Positions 54,494 to 63,241 of a stretch of 64,000 nt of DNA are shown here, piece after piece; the stretch's first letter is position 1, and each line of letters starts with the position of its first letter. Source of the stretch: Alphaproteobacteria bacterium (GTDB lineage: Bacteria; Pseudomonadota; Alphaproteobacteria; UBA9219; RFNS01); the NCBI GenBank assembly GCA_037200005.1, contig JBBCGY010000002.1:366001-430000 (forward strand). Direction: 5' to 3'. The translations under genes and the position numbers were made by a program. The notes below the pieces were generated by a model. It saw only the letters and a program-made list of their open reading frames with translations, did no database searches and was not told the origin of the DNA.

Positions 54494-54624
54494 AAAAGGG
54501 CTGTCTATTCACGCAATAATCTCTATGATAGGCGCGGGACGTAAATAAACCGCTTAAGCTGCTTTTTTTGCGTCTGCGAACGACGAAAGCGGGTTCTTTT
54601 GCCTTCTTCCATATTTGTGATGAA

Positions 54625-56433
54625 ATGAACGGAAAACCAGCGCCTTCCCTGCAATTAATCGCACGCCTGTTTCGCGGCTATCTGCGCCCATATTTGAGCC
54701 AGGTCGCCATGGCCGTCTTCTTCATGGCCGTGGCGGCGGCGATGGCCGGCGCGCTGTCATTCATGATGCAGATGATCATCGACCAGGTGGTCATTCCGCG
54801 CGACGAGGTGCGCCTGGTCGAGGTTGCCGTGGGCATCATCGCCGTCTTCGCGCTGCGCGGATTCGCGACCTATGGGCAGACGGTCATCATGAACAAGATC
54901 GGCCAGCAGATCGTGACGAATGTCCAGCGCGAGCTTTACCGTCATATGCTGCGGCTTGATCTGGCGTTCTTCCATGCCAACGCTTCCGGCGCGCTGCTTG
55001 CCCGGCTGACCAACGATGTCGCCGTCATGAGGGTGGCGGTCGCCGAATGCCTTGTGAGCGCGTTTCGCGGGTCGCTGACTTTAGCGGTGCTGGTCGGGGC
55101 GATGTTTTATCAGGATTGGCAGCTCGCGATCGGAGCGTTCCTGATTTTTCCGCCGACATCCTGGTTCGTGGCGAAGGTCGGCAAGAAGATGCGCCGCAAC
55201 GCCGCGAATACGCAGGCGGATATAGGGAAATTCTCGGCCTTCCTCAGCCAGACTTTCCAGGGTGTGCGCCATGTGAAGGCCTATGGCATGGAAGACCATG
55301 AGCAGGGCCGGGTGACGGGCATCACCGAAAATATCTTGAGGCTGTCGGTCAAGGGCGTCCGGATCGGGGCCATGACCCAACCGGTCACCGAAATTCTCAG
55401 CGGGCTCGCCATCGTCGCGGTTCTTCTCTATGGCGGCATGCAGGTGATTTCGGGCGCGAATACACCCGGCTCTCTCTTTGCCTTCATTACGGCTTTTCTT
55501 CTGGCTTATGAGCCGATGAAGCGCATGGCCAAAATGAATTCTCAGTTGCAAGCCGGGCTGGCGGCGGCGGAACGAGTCTTCGAGATTTTGGATATGAAAC
55601 CGAATATCCAGGACGGATCGTCCGCCATCCCGCTTCAATCCCAGGATTATACCATCGCTATCGATGGCGCGAACTTCGCCTATCCGGATGGAACTCAGGC
55701 ATTGTCCGGTCTGACGATCGAGGTGCCGCATGGCAAGACTGTCGCCATCGTCGGGCCATCGGGTTCTGGAAAATCAACGATCATCAACCTTATTCCCAGA
55801 TTCTACGACGTGCAGGCGGGCGCCATCACCATCGGTGGTCAGAACATCAAGGATTTGCAGCTTGCCAGTCTGCGCTCCCATATCGCGCTGGTCAGCCAGG
55901 AAACGGCGCTGTTCGACGAGAGCATCCGCGCCAATATCGCCTATAGCAAACCCGATGCGACGGAGGCGGAAATCCAGGCCGCGGCCGTGGCGGCTTATGC
56001 GGACGGGTTCATCAGGTCGCTGCCGCAAGGCTACGATACCGTGGTCGGAGAAATGGGGGTCAAGCTGTCCGGAGGGCAGCGCCAGCGCATCGCGATTGCG
56101 AGAGCCATGCTTCGCAACGCGCCTATTTTGCTGCTCGATGAAGCGACCTCGGCGCTCGACAACGAATCGGAGCGCGCGGTGCAGGATGCGTTGCGCCGGT
56201 TGCAGCGCGGCAGAACCACGATTGTCGTGGCGCACCGCCTCAGCACGGTCGTCGATGCCGATCAGATCGTGGTTCTGGATCACGGGCGCGTGGTGGACCA
56301 GGGCACGCATCGCGATTTGCTGCGGCGCGGTGGCGCTTATGCACGGCTTTATGGAAGTCAGAGCGATGGTTTTCAGGGAGATTTAACGGAATCCGGATTA
56401 CAATCCGAATATGCAAACGGCGAACGTCATTGA
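54625..56433 (+). CDS. MsbA-type ABC exporter (fused TM-NBD)
   Basis: The product is 602 residues from the ATG at 54625; the frame is open 19 codons further upstream but without an ATG. Six membrane helices (about 20-300) are followed by an ATPase domain with VGPSGSGKSTIINLI (Walker A), SQETALFDESI (Q-loop region), LSGGQRQRIAIARAM (signature), ILLLDEATSALD (Walker B) and VAHRLSTV (H-loop). The half-transporter layout matches lipid or polysaccharide flippases such as MsbA. It lies beside the surface-polymer cluster and is followed by a hydrolase gene it overlaps by 23 bases. Confidence 0.94.
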   Translation: MNGKPAPSLQLIARLFRGYLRPYLSQVAMAVFFMAVAAAMAGALSFMMQMIIDQVVIPRDEVRLVEVAVGIIAVFALRGFATYGQTVIMNKIGQQIVTNVQRELYRHMLRLDLAFFHANASGALLARLTNDVAVMRVAVAECLVSAFRGSLTLAVLVGAMFYQDWQLAIGAFLIFPPTSWFVAKVGKKMRRNAANTQADIGKFSAFLSQTFQGVRHVKAYGMEDHEQGRVTGITENILRLSVKGVRIGAMTQPVTEILSGLAIVAVLLYGGMQVISGANTPGSLFAFITAFLLAYEPMKRMAKMNSQLQAGLAAAERVFEILDMKPNIQDGSSAIPLQSQDYTIAIDGANFAYPDGTQALSGLTIEVPHGKTVAIVGPSGSGKSTIINLIPRFYDVQAGAITIGGQNIKDLQLASLRSHIALVSQETALFDESIRANIAYSKPDATEAEIQAAAVAAYADGFIRSLPQGYDTVVGEMGVKLSGGQRQRIAIARAMLRNAPILLLDEATSALDNESERAVQDALRRLQRGRTTIVVAHRLSTVVDADQIVVLDHGRVVDQGTHRDLLRRGGAYARLYGSQSDGFQGDLTESGLQSEYANGERH

Positions 56434-57346
56434 TCACGGAGGAATGGGCGAACAGGAGCAGGAACTCCGCCGCCAGAAAGTCGGCAGGATGATGCTGACG
56501 CTGGTTTTGGCCTACTGCATTTTGTGCATTGCAATGACGTTCGGCCAGCGTTCGCTGATGTATTTCCCCGACCGCGGAGTCTTTAATCCCGCCGCATGGG
56601 GCATGTCGGAATTCAGGCCGATGCGGCTTACGACCGACGATGGCCTCACGATCACCAGCTGGTATCATGCGCCGCGCGATGCCTCGAAGCCTACCATCGT
56701 CTTCATGCAGGGCAATGCCGGCCATCCGGGCCAAAGGAACTTCAAGGTTCTGCCATGGGTAGGCGCCGGCTATGGCCTGGTCATGGTCGGGTATCGCGGT
56801 TTCGGCGTCAATCCGGGCTCGCCGACCGAACAGGGGCTTTACCGCGATGCGAGGGCGGTGCTGAACGATCTTAAGATGCGAGGCATAACGGATCGGAAGC
56901 TGATCCTGTATGGCGAGTCCATAGGCACCGGCATTACCGTGCAAATGGCGACCGAATATTCAGCCGCCGGCGTTATTCTGGAATCGCCCTATACTTCGAC
57001 CGGGGATGTGGGCGCCTGGCGCTATCCTTTCTTGCCGGTTCGTCATCTGATTTGGGATCGCTTCGATTCTCTCAGCAAGATCGCCAATGTGCATATGCCC
57101 TTGATGATCATGCATGGCGAAGCGGATATGGTCGTGCCGGCGCAGTTCGGCAAGAAACTCTATGCCGCCGCGAATGAGCCAAAACGCGCCATGTTCATGG
57201 CGGGGCTCGATCACAGTACGATCTATGATAGCGCCGTTCACGCGGCGGTTATGGAATTCATGGCGTCCTTGACCCAGGACAAAGAAAGTTCGCGCGCCGG
57301 AACCATAACCGCAACGAGCGGGTACGGCATGGAGAAAACTCCTTAA
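56411..57346 (+). CDS. Membrane-anchored alpha/beta hydrolase, BEM46-like
   Basis: The product is 311 residues. One membrane helix (about 28-45) anchors a cytoplasmic or periplasmic hydrolase with the nucleophile LYGESIGTGI (GxSxG), the acid in MHGEADMVVPAQ and the His in AGLDHST. The layout resembles the BEM46/YfhR group. The gene overlaps the end of the ABC exporter gene by 23 bases, so the two are probably co-expressed and may act on the same lipid or polymer. Confidence 0.88.
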   Translation: MQTANVIDHGGMGEQEQELRRQKVGRMMLTLVLAYCILCIAMTFGQRSLMYFPDRGVFNPAAWGMSEFRPMRLTTDDGLTITSWYHAPRDASKPTIVFMQGNAGHPGQRNFKVLPWVGAGYGLVMVGYRGFGVNPGSPTEQGLYRDARAVLNDLKMRGITDRKLILYGESIGTGITVQMATEYSAAGVILESPYTSTGDVGAWRYPFLPVRHLIWDRFDSLSKIANVHMPLMIMHGEADMVVPAQFGKKLYAAANEPKRAMFMAGLDHSTIYDSAVHAAVMEFMASLTQDKESSRAGTITATSGYGMEKTP

Positions 57347-57395
57347 GGCCCCCTATATGCTCGTCGCAATTTAAGAATCGCGATGATTATATGTT

Positions 57396-58220
57396 TCAGG
57401 AAGAATAACGGCAGGTGGGTATGCCGTTGGTCTGATAATAAAACTGCACGGTAACCGGCTTATTTTCCTTAAGCCATACGGGCGCCGTGCATGGAAGCTG
57501 GCCAAGGGGCATTATATATTGATTGCCGCGCGGACGCACGCTGACTCCCCTTAATATAGACCCGGCATAATTGCATGCGACCATGGGCATGAAATTTATT
57601 TTGTAAAGCTTGCCGCCATAAACCGTTTCGGTTGTTCCTTTTTCAACCGTGAAGCCCCGTAATATTTTGCTCGACATGACCATGCCCGTGGTTTCCAGCG
57701 TGCAGTTTCGCGGCACGTCGTCGATTGGAATGCCGAAACTTTGGCCCACTCTCAGGCTCAGCAATTTATCGAAGCCGGAACCCTCTTTTTGATGGATGGT
57801 GATTTTGACGCCGCCGGGAGCGGAAGGATCGGCATTTGCCATGCTGAGGTCCATGTCGGATACCGGACGCATGCTGGCGCTAATCTTGTCCTTGAGCTGC
57901 TCTTGCGCTTTCTGGCGCGTGACGGCGGCTTGTTTGGCTACGGCTCTCGCGCCTGCAGTACTGTTGCCGCTCTTGCCGGGGAGCCCTCGCTTGAGGGAAG
58001 CGGGGGGAACGAATATATTGTAATCGGAGGCCGTGGCCGCTTTATTCTTCGCCGCCTTGTCTTTGTCTGTCGGCTTGGGAGAAAGGCCGAATATGTCGAA
58101 AATGAAAGATGATACGCCGCCACCCGTACCGCTTGGCTTCGCCACGACATCCTGCGCATAACTGGCATGTGGCAACAATGAAGCCATGAGGGCAAAGCAC
58201 GTCACTGCTGCGATCTTCAT
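57396..58220 (-). CDS. Exported protein of unknown function
   Basis: From the ATG at 58220 the product is 274 residues with a signal peptide (MKIAAVTCFALMASLLPHAS, cleaved near SYAQ). The frame is open 22 codons upstream but lacks a signal there. Residues 30-110 are low-complexity (Lys/Ala/Pro); the C-terminal part has four Cys (NCTLETTG, VACNYAGSI, LPCTAP, TCRYSS) suited to disulphides. I recognise no family. It is a single-gene unit. Confidence 0.72.
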   Translation of the reverse strand: MKIAAVTCFALMASLLPHASYAQDVVAKPSGTGGGVSSFIFDIFGLSPKPTDKDKAAKNKAATASDYNIFVPPASLKRGLPGKSGNSTAGARAVAKQAAVTRQKAQEQLKDKISASMRPVSDMDLSMANADPSAPGGVKITIHQKEGSGFDKLLSLRVGQSFGIPIDDVPRNCTLETTGMVMSSKILRGFTVEKGTTETVYGGKLYKINFMPMVACNYAGSILRGVSVRPRGNQYIMPLGQLPCTAPVWLKENKPVTVQFYYQTNGIPTCRYSS

Positions 58221-58326
58221 GTCCCAAACCCCGTTCATACAAAAATACCTAATTAATTTATCATATTGTAGTGGATAGAAAAACATCTTAATTAAGAGAA
58301 TTCTGTCTTTATATGGTTATGAAACT

Positions 58327-58821
58327 ATGAACGAATTTTTCCGTGAAGTCCGGAGCCTGCGTATTTGGTGCTGTTTTTTCATATTAGCTGGCCTGTTAAG
58401 CGGGCATGAGGCCCATGCTGGCGCCGAATCGGCGGACAAGCGTCCTGTATTTGACAGGGCGAGGATAACGGTAAGCGGCGATTCCGGCCCTGAGCAGAAT
58501 CTTGAGGTCGAGGTGGCCCGAACCGGCGAGCAACAGGCTTACGGCCTGATGTTTCTAAACGAGCTGCCCGGTACCGACGGCATGCTGTTTGTCAGCAAAC
58601 AGCCCAGAGTCATGTATTTCTGGATGAAGAATACCCTGATTCCTCTCGACATTATCTTTATCGGCGCCGATAGCAAGATCGTGAAAGTCGTTGCCGGGGC
58701 AACCCCGCTGTCGACCATGCCGATGAGTTCGGAGAAGCCGGTTCTTATGGCCCTGGAAATTCAGGGGGGGCGAGCCGCGCGGCTTGGGATCAGGCCGGGC
58801 GCGAGGGTCGCTTTGCCATAG
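58327..58821 (+). CDS. DUF192 family exported protein
   Basis: The product is 164 residues. A hydrophobic N-terminus (about 15-30, FILAGLLSGHEAHA) is followed by a DUF192 domain with EVARTGEQQAYGLMFL, MLFVSKQPRVMYFWMKNTLIPLDIIFI, quoted here in outline, and GGRAARLGIRPGARV. The family is a small exported beta-barrel domain of unproven function. It is separated from neighbours by gaps and lies just before tRNA-Pro(TGG). Confidence 0.9.
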   Translation: MNEFFREVRSLRIWCCFFILAGLLSGHEAHAGAESADKRPVFDRARITVSGDSGPEQNLEVEVARTGEQQAYGLMFLNELPGTDGMLFVSKQPRVMYFWMKNTLIPLDIIFIGADSKIVKVVAGATPLSTMPMSSEKPVLMALEIQGGRAARLGIRPGARVALP

Positions 58822-58939
58822 TTGTTTTGAACGACAAAGCCGCTCCATAGCGAAAATCGCGGAGCTCCCGTTTGCCAAAGTTTGAGAATTAGAGCATAAA
58901 AGCGCCAATTGCCTTTAGCATGCATTATCCATAAGGCTT

Positions 58940-59016
58940 CGGGGCGTAGCGCAGTCTGGTAGCGCGTCTGGTTTGGGACCAGAAGGCCCCCGGTTCGAAT
59001 CCGGGCGCCCCGACCA
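58940..59016 (+). tRNA. tRNA-Pro(TGG)
   Basis: A 77-base cloverleaf includes CCA. The acceptor arms CGGGGCG/CGCCCCG pair fully and the anticodon loop TTTGGGA gives anticodon TGG (proline, CCA/CCG and wobble). It is the second proline tRNA in the window and is followed by repeat copy C. Confidence 0.96.
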
Positions 59017-59084
59017 GCCTTCGCGAGCGTAGCGAGTGAAGGCTGTCACGCCGTAGCCCAACGGGCGAAGGCGGACTGGCTGCC
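59017..59084 (+). repeat. Post-tRNA two-hairpin repeat, copy C
   Basis: Directly after the CCA of tRNA-Pro(TGG). Hairpin 1 is GCCTTC/GAAGGC around a GCGAGCGTAGCGAG-type loop. Hairpin 2 has an outer CGCC/GGCG stem followed by GAC and an inner GCCC/GGGC stem. It ends in the same GGCGGACTGGCTGCC as copy A. The stem bases of hairpin 1 differ from copies A and B while the architecture is kept. Confidence 0.72.
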
Positions 59085-59148
59085 GCGCTCGCTGCGGCCC
59101 GGCAAGCCACCTCTCTCTATCCTTCGCAAAAAGCGTCTCAAATAGAAA

Positions 59149-59178
59149 ATTCCCCGGCGGAAAATCCAGCCGGGGAAT
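59149..59178 (-). terminator. Rho-independent terminator for the 57-residue ORF
   Basis: A perfect 10-base-pair stem, ATTCCCCGGC/GCCGGGGAAT with a 10-base loop, is followed on the minus strand by TTTTCTATTT. It lies 36 bases after the stop of the small minus-strand gene at 59214. Confidence 0.82.
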
Positions 59179-59213
59179 GCATTCGGTTATCCAAAATAAA
59201 ACTGGGACGTCAA

Positions 59214-59387
59214 TCAGTCCGTAGCCATGTCGCACATGGCTTCTTCTTTCCATAGCAACTGGCCGGATGACGTCTTCTCGATATTGCTGACGATTGCGTA
59301 TGAAGTCGAGTGATGCCGGGGCATGTCCAGCGCGGTATCGCCTTCGGATATTCTTTGAACTTTAAGAGCGGCTTGCGAATGGGGCAT
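59214..59387 (-). CDS. Small protein, 57 residues, unknown
   Basis: Minus-strand ORF with a GGGAGAG ribosome site seven bases before its ATG at 59387 and a strong terminator after its stop. It begins MPHSQAALKVQRISEGDTAL and contains NIEKTSSGQLLWKEEAMCD. I recognise no family. The clean expression signals on both sides make it a better candidate than its size suggests. Confidence 0.65.
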   Translation of the reverse strand: MPHSQAALKVQRISEGDTALDMPRHHSTSYAIVSNIEKTSSGQLLWKEEAMCDMATD

Positions 59388-59631
59388 AAGTCTCTCCCTG
59401 TATCAATGTGTGCGATCACTATAGTACATGCGCGCATGGAGTGCGAATGATTTGATTGCGATCCGTTTCAAAAATATATGAACTGTCATAAAATTTATAT
59501 CCGTCTCATGGATTTGCGCGCGCAAAAAAATTGCGCGGCTGCAGCATTTCATCGTCATCAATTCGAGGAATTTGTATGCGGCCTGCGCATTCCTTGGCTT
59601 CGCTGCGCTATTGCATGTCTTGTTGCAGGCG

Positions 59632-60504
59632 CTAACCATTCGTGTCGATGTGAAGCCATTGCGGAAAAAAGGGAACTAGTTTTGTTTCGCCGCAATGCAA
59701 TACGGCCTTGGCGCGCACGGCATCGAGTTTGATCATCGCAAGACCGGCATCGCCCAGCGCGCTGCGCATGACGCCTGCGGTCTGTCCGCCGGCGATGACA
59801 GGCGAATCGGGAGCCGGGCAGGGGCCTTCGATCCGCACCGGAAACAGGCGTTTTTTAATCAAGGCGCGATGATAGGTGCGGGCCGTGAGTTCCTGTCCGA
59901 TGTAACAGCCCTTGGAGAAACTGATCGCGTTCAATTGTTCGAGATTATATTCGAGCAGGATGCTCTCGCCTGGGATCATATCGCGGCTGCCGTCCGGCAC
60001 GCCGAGAGTCAGCCGAGAATATTCGCAATCATGAAGCACCGCGTCATTGCGCGGCGGCAGCTTCGCGCGCGGCAGGATCATGCGGCGGCCGAGAGCACTC
60101 AGGCGCGGATCGGTGAACATGAATCCGTCTTCGTAACGCTGCGCGCGCCCAGGCTCGTCCACCGGCGTTTTATCCGAAGAAATCGCCACGCCATATTCGG
60201 CGGAGACATCGGCAATATCGATTTCGCTGCGAAGCTTGTAGCGGCTAAGGCGCTGGATAAGATCACCGATGCGCGCAGCCTCGCAATCCAGCCACAGCGC
60301 GTCGCCGGTTTCGATGATGAATAGATCATGGAGGAATTTTCCCTGCGGTGTCAGCAAGATTGCATAAAGGGCGCGATCGGGCCCCGTCAATGCGACATCC
60401 TGCGTCACCAGTCCCTGCAGGAATTTCTGGCGGTCAGGGCCGCCGATGGCGACCACGCCGCGGTAATCTAAGGAAGTGAAGGGCATGGCGTTATCATTGG
60501 GCAA
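59632..60504 (-). CDS. ygfZ: Folate-binding protein YgfZ (Fe-S cluster protein maturation)
   Basis: The product is 290 residues of the GcvT/YgfZ fold. It holds the signature KGCYIGQELTARTYH with the conserved Cys, and FLQGLVTQDV near the N-terminus. YgfZ uses tetrahydrofolate to support repair or assembly of certain iron-sulphur enzymes. It is transcribed divergently from the lipoprotein gene. A start at the second Met (residue 7) is possible. Confidence 0.92.
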   Translation of the reverse strand: MPNDNAMPFTSLDYRGVVAIGGPDRQKFLQGLVTQDVALTGPDRALYAILLTPQGKFLHDLFIIETGDALWLDCEAARIGDLIQRLSRYKLRSEIDIADVSAEYGVAISSDKTPVDEPGRAQRYEDGFMFTDPRLSALGRRMILPRAKLPPRNDAVLHDCEYSRLTLGVPDGSRDMIPGESILLEYNLEQLNAISFSKGCYIGQELTARTYHRALIKKRLFPVRIEGPCPAPDSPVIAGGQTAGVMRSALGDAGLAMIKLDAVRAKAVLHCGETKLVPFFPQWLHIDTNG

Positions 60505-60551
60505 TTCCGCGTTTAAGACAAGCTTAAGATTCCTTCTCTAACCTTCGGAAC

Positions 60552-60956
60552 ATGAATGTGAAAAGGCTTAAATTATGTCTGTCTTTATCCGCGCTGGCGC
60601 TGGTCGGCGGCTGTAATTCCGTCCATTGGCCGGAGGCGTGGAAATCGAGGAGCGATGTCGCGCCCGCCGAACAGCTGCCGCCGCGCACATGGTGTTACAG
60701 CACGTTGGCTAAAGCTGAATGCTATGCGGAGCCGCGTCCGGAACTGGCAAGCCGTTTGATCAATGTCGATCCGCCGCAGCGCCCTGCCTATGCGCCGCCG
60801 CCGCTTCCTCGCGCCGCCGCGCCGGTATCTCCGCCGTTACCGCCGGCAGTGGCCGCACCGCCGCCTCCCGTGCCTGCGCCAACGACGGCGCCCGCGCCGC
60901 ATCCTTCCGCAATGCCGGGGGAATTGCGACCGATGGATATTCATCCATCAAACTAA
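60552..60956 (+). CDS. Proline-rich lipoprotein
   Basis: The product is 134 residues. It has a lipoprotein signal peptide with lipobox LVGGC (Cys21 as the lipidated residue). The mature chain has a Cys pair (WCYSTLAKAECYAEP) and a Pro/Ala-rich tail (about 75-125) likely to be extended and to span periplasm or contact peptidoglycan. No enzymatic motif is seen. It converges on the 694-residue orphan, two bases apart. Confidence 0.85.
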   Translation: MNVKRLKLCLSLSALALVGGCNSVHWPEAWKSRSDVAPAEQLPPRTWCYSTLAKAECYAEPRPELASRLINVDPPQRPAYAPPPLPRAAAPVSPPLPPAVAAPPPPVPAPTTAPAPHPSAMPGELRPMDIHPSN

Positions 60957-60958
60957 AA

Positions 60959-63043
60959 TTATTCTCTAGATGGTTTTCCCGTCAGCTGGCCGAACAATCT
61001 TTGCGGAGATTGTTCCGGGCGGTCGGGAGAAGGCTGCACGAACGGAGCCAGCGCGGCGGGCAGCTCATGCCGTACCCACGGGGAATGGATCATACGGCTG
61101 GTATATAACGTTCCCGGATAAGTCCGGTCGATGCAATAGCCGACTTCACTGGATCGTAGAGCCAGATTGCAGGGAAGGGTGAGCGCGGTCGCGCGGGCCT
61201 CTTCCGACCGATCTATATCCTCTTCTGAATAACCGGCGAGGTGGTCGCTGATATTCACGGCCCCGCTATACGAGGTATATGAATTCAGCATTTCGCCGAT
61301 ATCAAAGTTCGCACTACGCTCTCTGGCCATGCAGTCGGCATCTCTCTTTGCTTCCTGCGCGCGCACTTGGTCGCGCATCTGTTCTCGCACATGCTCCTTG
61401 GTGGCCTCGGTTCGCGCGCGCAGGGCCTCGGCGAAAGGCTGATCGGAATCCAGGGGAATGCCGATCGCTATATGCAGGACTTCTTTGACGCGGTCGCGAT
61501 AGGCCTCTTCATAAGTCACGGGAACACCGGTCGTTTCCTTGGAGGCTTCGAGCAGCAATTGATAGGGCGGCAAAGCGCCATTCGGATCGGCCAGACGGCC
61601 CGTCAAGGTATGACCCGCGAGGATAAAAGCCTGCCGCAGCAATTGCTCTTCCGATGACAGCCCGGCGACATATTGCTGAACCGCGTCCGACATGATTTTG
61701 GGAACCGCTTCCCCGATGGGCGTATCGTGCAGGCTGCCGATTTGCATGTCGGGACTCATATTGCCTGGATCATACTTTTCTCCGATATCCTCCATGCACA
61801 TCGGCGTGCCGCGCTCCTCGACATAACGGGCATTGTTCAATGCCTGGGCAATGGACGCGTTCGGTTCGATATGGCGTTCGAGCAAATAATAAAGATTGAA
61901 TACGTCGTCGAGGTCGAGGCGGTTAGTCAGTTTCACGGTGCCTTCGTCTTCATAGAGCCCGGTATGAACAATCCCCTCTCGCGGATAATACTGAAATCTA
62001 GGCCGCCTATAAGCTTCACGCTCGGCGGTATTGTCGGTTGGAATGCCAAAGGCAGGGGCAACATCGATAAGAGTTTCAAGGGCCTTCCGTACCGTTTCGC
62101 GCAGGCTGCCGAGTTGCTCCGGATTCTTGGGCGTGAAAGATATATTGTAAGTCGTAATGCGTGCTGTCGTAGTCCCGCGATAGTGCTCTTTGTCGACTGT
62201 CTCCCGATAAGGGTCGAAATCATCTTCCCCTGAAGTCGGTGCATTGGGAAGATAGGCCGGATTATAGTATCTAGGTTTGATCATGCCGCTGCCGCTGGCG
62301 TCGATAGAAATGCCGCCGATCAGCTTCGCGCCATCTTCCAGCGGCGGCGCGTCGGCATGGAACTGGTCGATCGCGGGTTGAAGCCTTTTACGGGCGGCAT
62401 CCTCCGGCTCAGGATCGAAGCTGCCGATGACGGCCATCGCCCTAGCACGCGCTTCCTCGCATTCTTTGAGTTCGTACAGGCGGGCGAAAAATCGTTCATA
62501 CGGCATATCGAAGAAAGCTTTATTCTCGACATAGCGTTCATGAAAATCGCTCCAGATCTCCCGGGGTAGCCCGATTTCCGGCGCGGCGCAGATCGTGCCC
62601 ACGATCACCCGCGCGGCTGCGAAGGAATTCAGATTGTCTGTCTTAATGCTATCGATAAGCTCGCCAATGCCCACCGCGATTTCCGCCGTCTGCGCGGGAT
62701 CGAAAAAGATCGGCTTGATATGAGGTTTAAGCTTTTCGCGGGCCGCTTCGATTTTTTTCTGTTCGTCGGTCATCTGGCCGTCGACCGTGAAGCCTTCGCG
62801 CTTGGCTTGGTCGCCGTTTCGTTTGGCAACTTCTTCGACAAGCCAGCGCGTATCATCGTTCCTGACATGCCCGAAGGGACTGCCATAGCCACTTATATCC
62901 ATGATCTTGCCGGTTTCGTACAGGACGTCCCATATGCCCTTCTTGCCGTCGCGCCAGCCTTCGAGCAGGGTTTTAAGCTGGGATGAGCGCCGCGCCTCGA
63001 TTTCCTGGGGATCTTGGTAAAGATTGCGCAAATCGCTGAACAT
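60959..63043 (-). CDS. 694-residue protein of unknown family
   Basis: The protein has no signal peptide or membrane segment and is acidic, with helical segments (REKLKPHIKPIFFDPAQTAE near 110) and more mixed regions (PRFQYYPREGIVHTGLYEDE near 360). The last quarter is Glu/Arg-rich coiled coil (about 545-590) followed by a Cys-containing end (LPCNLALRSSEVGYCIDRT). No catalytic or binding motif is recognised. A large soluble orphan with a eukaryote-like charged tail could be a secreted effector or a structural protein; neither is shown. Confidence 0.7.
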   Translation of the reverse strand: MFSDLRNLYQDPQEIEARRSSQLKTLLEGWRDGKKGIWDVLYETGKIMDISGYGSPFGHVRNDDTRWLVEEVAKRNGDQAKREGFTVDGQMTDEQKKIEAAREKLKPHIKPIFFDPAQTAEIAVGIGELIDSIKTDNLNSFAAARVIVGTICAAPEIGLPREIWSDFHERYVENKAFFDMPYERFFARLYELKECEEARARAMAVIGSFDPEPEDAARKRLQPAIDQFHADAPPLEDGAKLIGGISIDASGSGMIKPRYYNPAYLPNAPTSGEDDFDPYRETVDKEHYRGTTTARITTYNISFTPKNPEQLGSLRETVRKALETLIDVAPAFGIPTDNTAEREAYRRPRFQYYPREGIVHTGLYEDEGTVKLTNRLDLDDVFNLYYLLERHIEPNASIAQALNNARYVEERGTPMCMEDIGEKYDPGNMSPDMQIGSLHDTPIGEAVPKIMSDAVQQYVAGLSSEEQLLRQAFILAGHTLTGRLADPNGALPPYQLLLEASKETTGVPVTYEEAYRDRVKEVLHIAIGIPLDSDQPFAEALRARTEATKEHVREQMRDQVRAQEAKRDADCMARERSANFDIGEMLNSYTSYSGAVNISDHLAGYSEEDIDRSEEARATALTLPCNLALRSSEVGYCIDRTYPGTLYTSRMIHSPWVRHELPAALAPFVQPSPDRPEQSPQRLFGQLTGKPSRE

Positions 63044-63241
63044 GGCCGAAGTCCCGAAATGATTTAATCAATCGGGAATCAGTATCAAATTGCTGGCGAG
63101 GCTGGCAAGCAACTAAAGCCGCTGCCGGGGGGTAGGGGGCGTTTGATTGAGATCGCCCTCATTGCCATGCGCCCTCCATGGCGATACCTTGCGAGAGAGC
63201 TTTGATTCGAGCCAATCACTGGTAAACAGGGCAAGTTTTCT

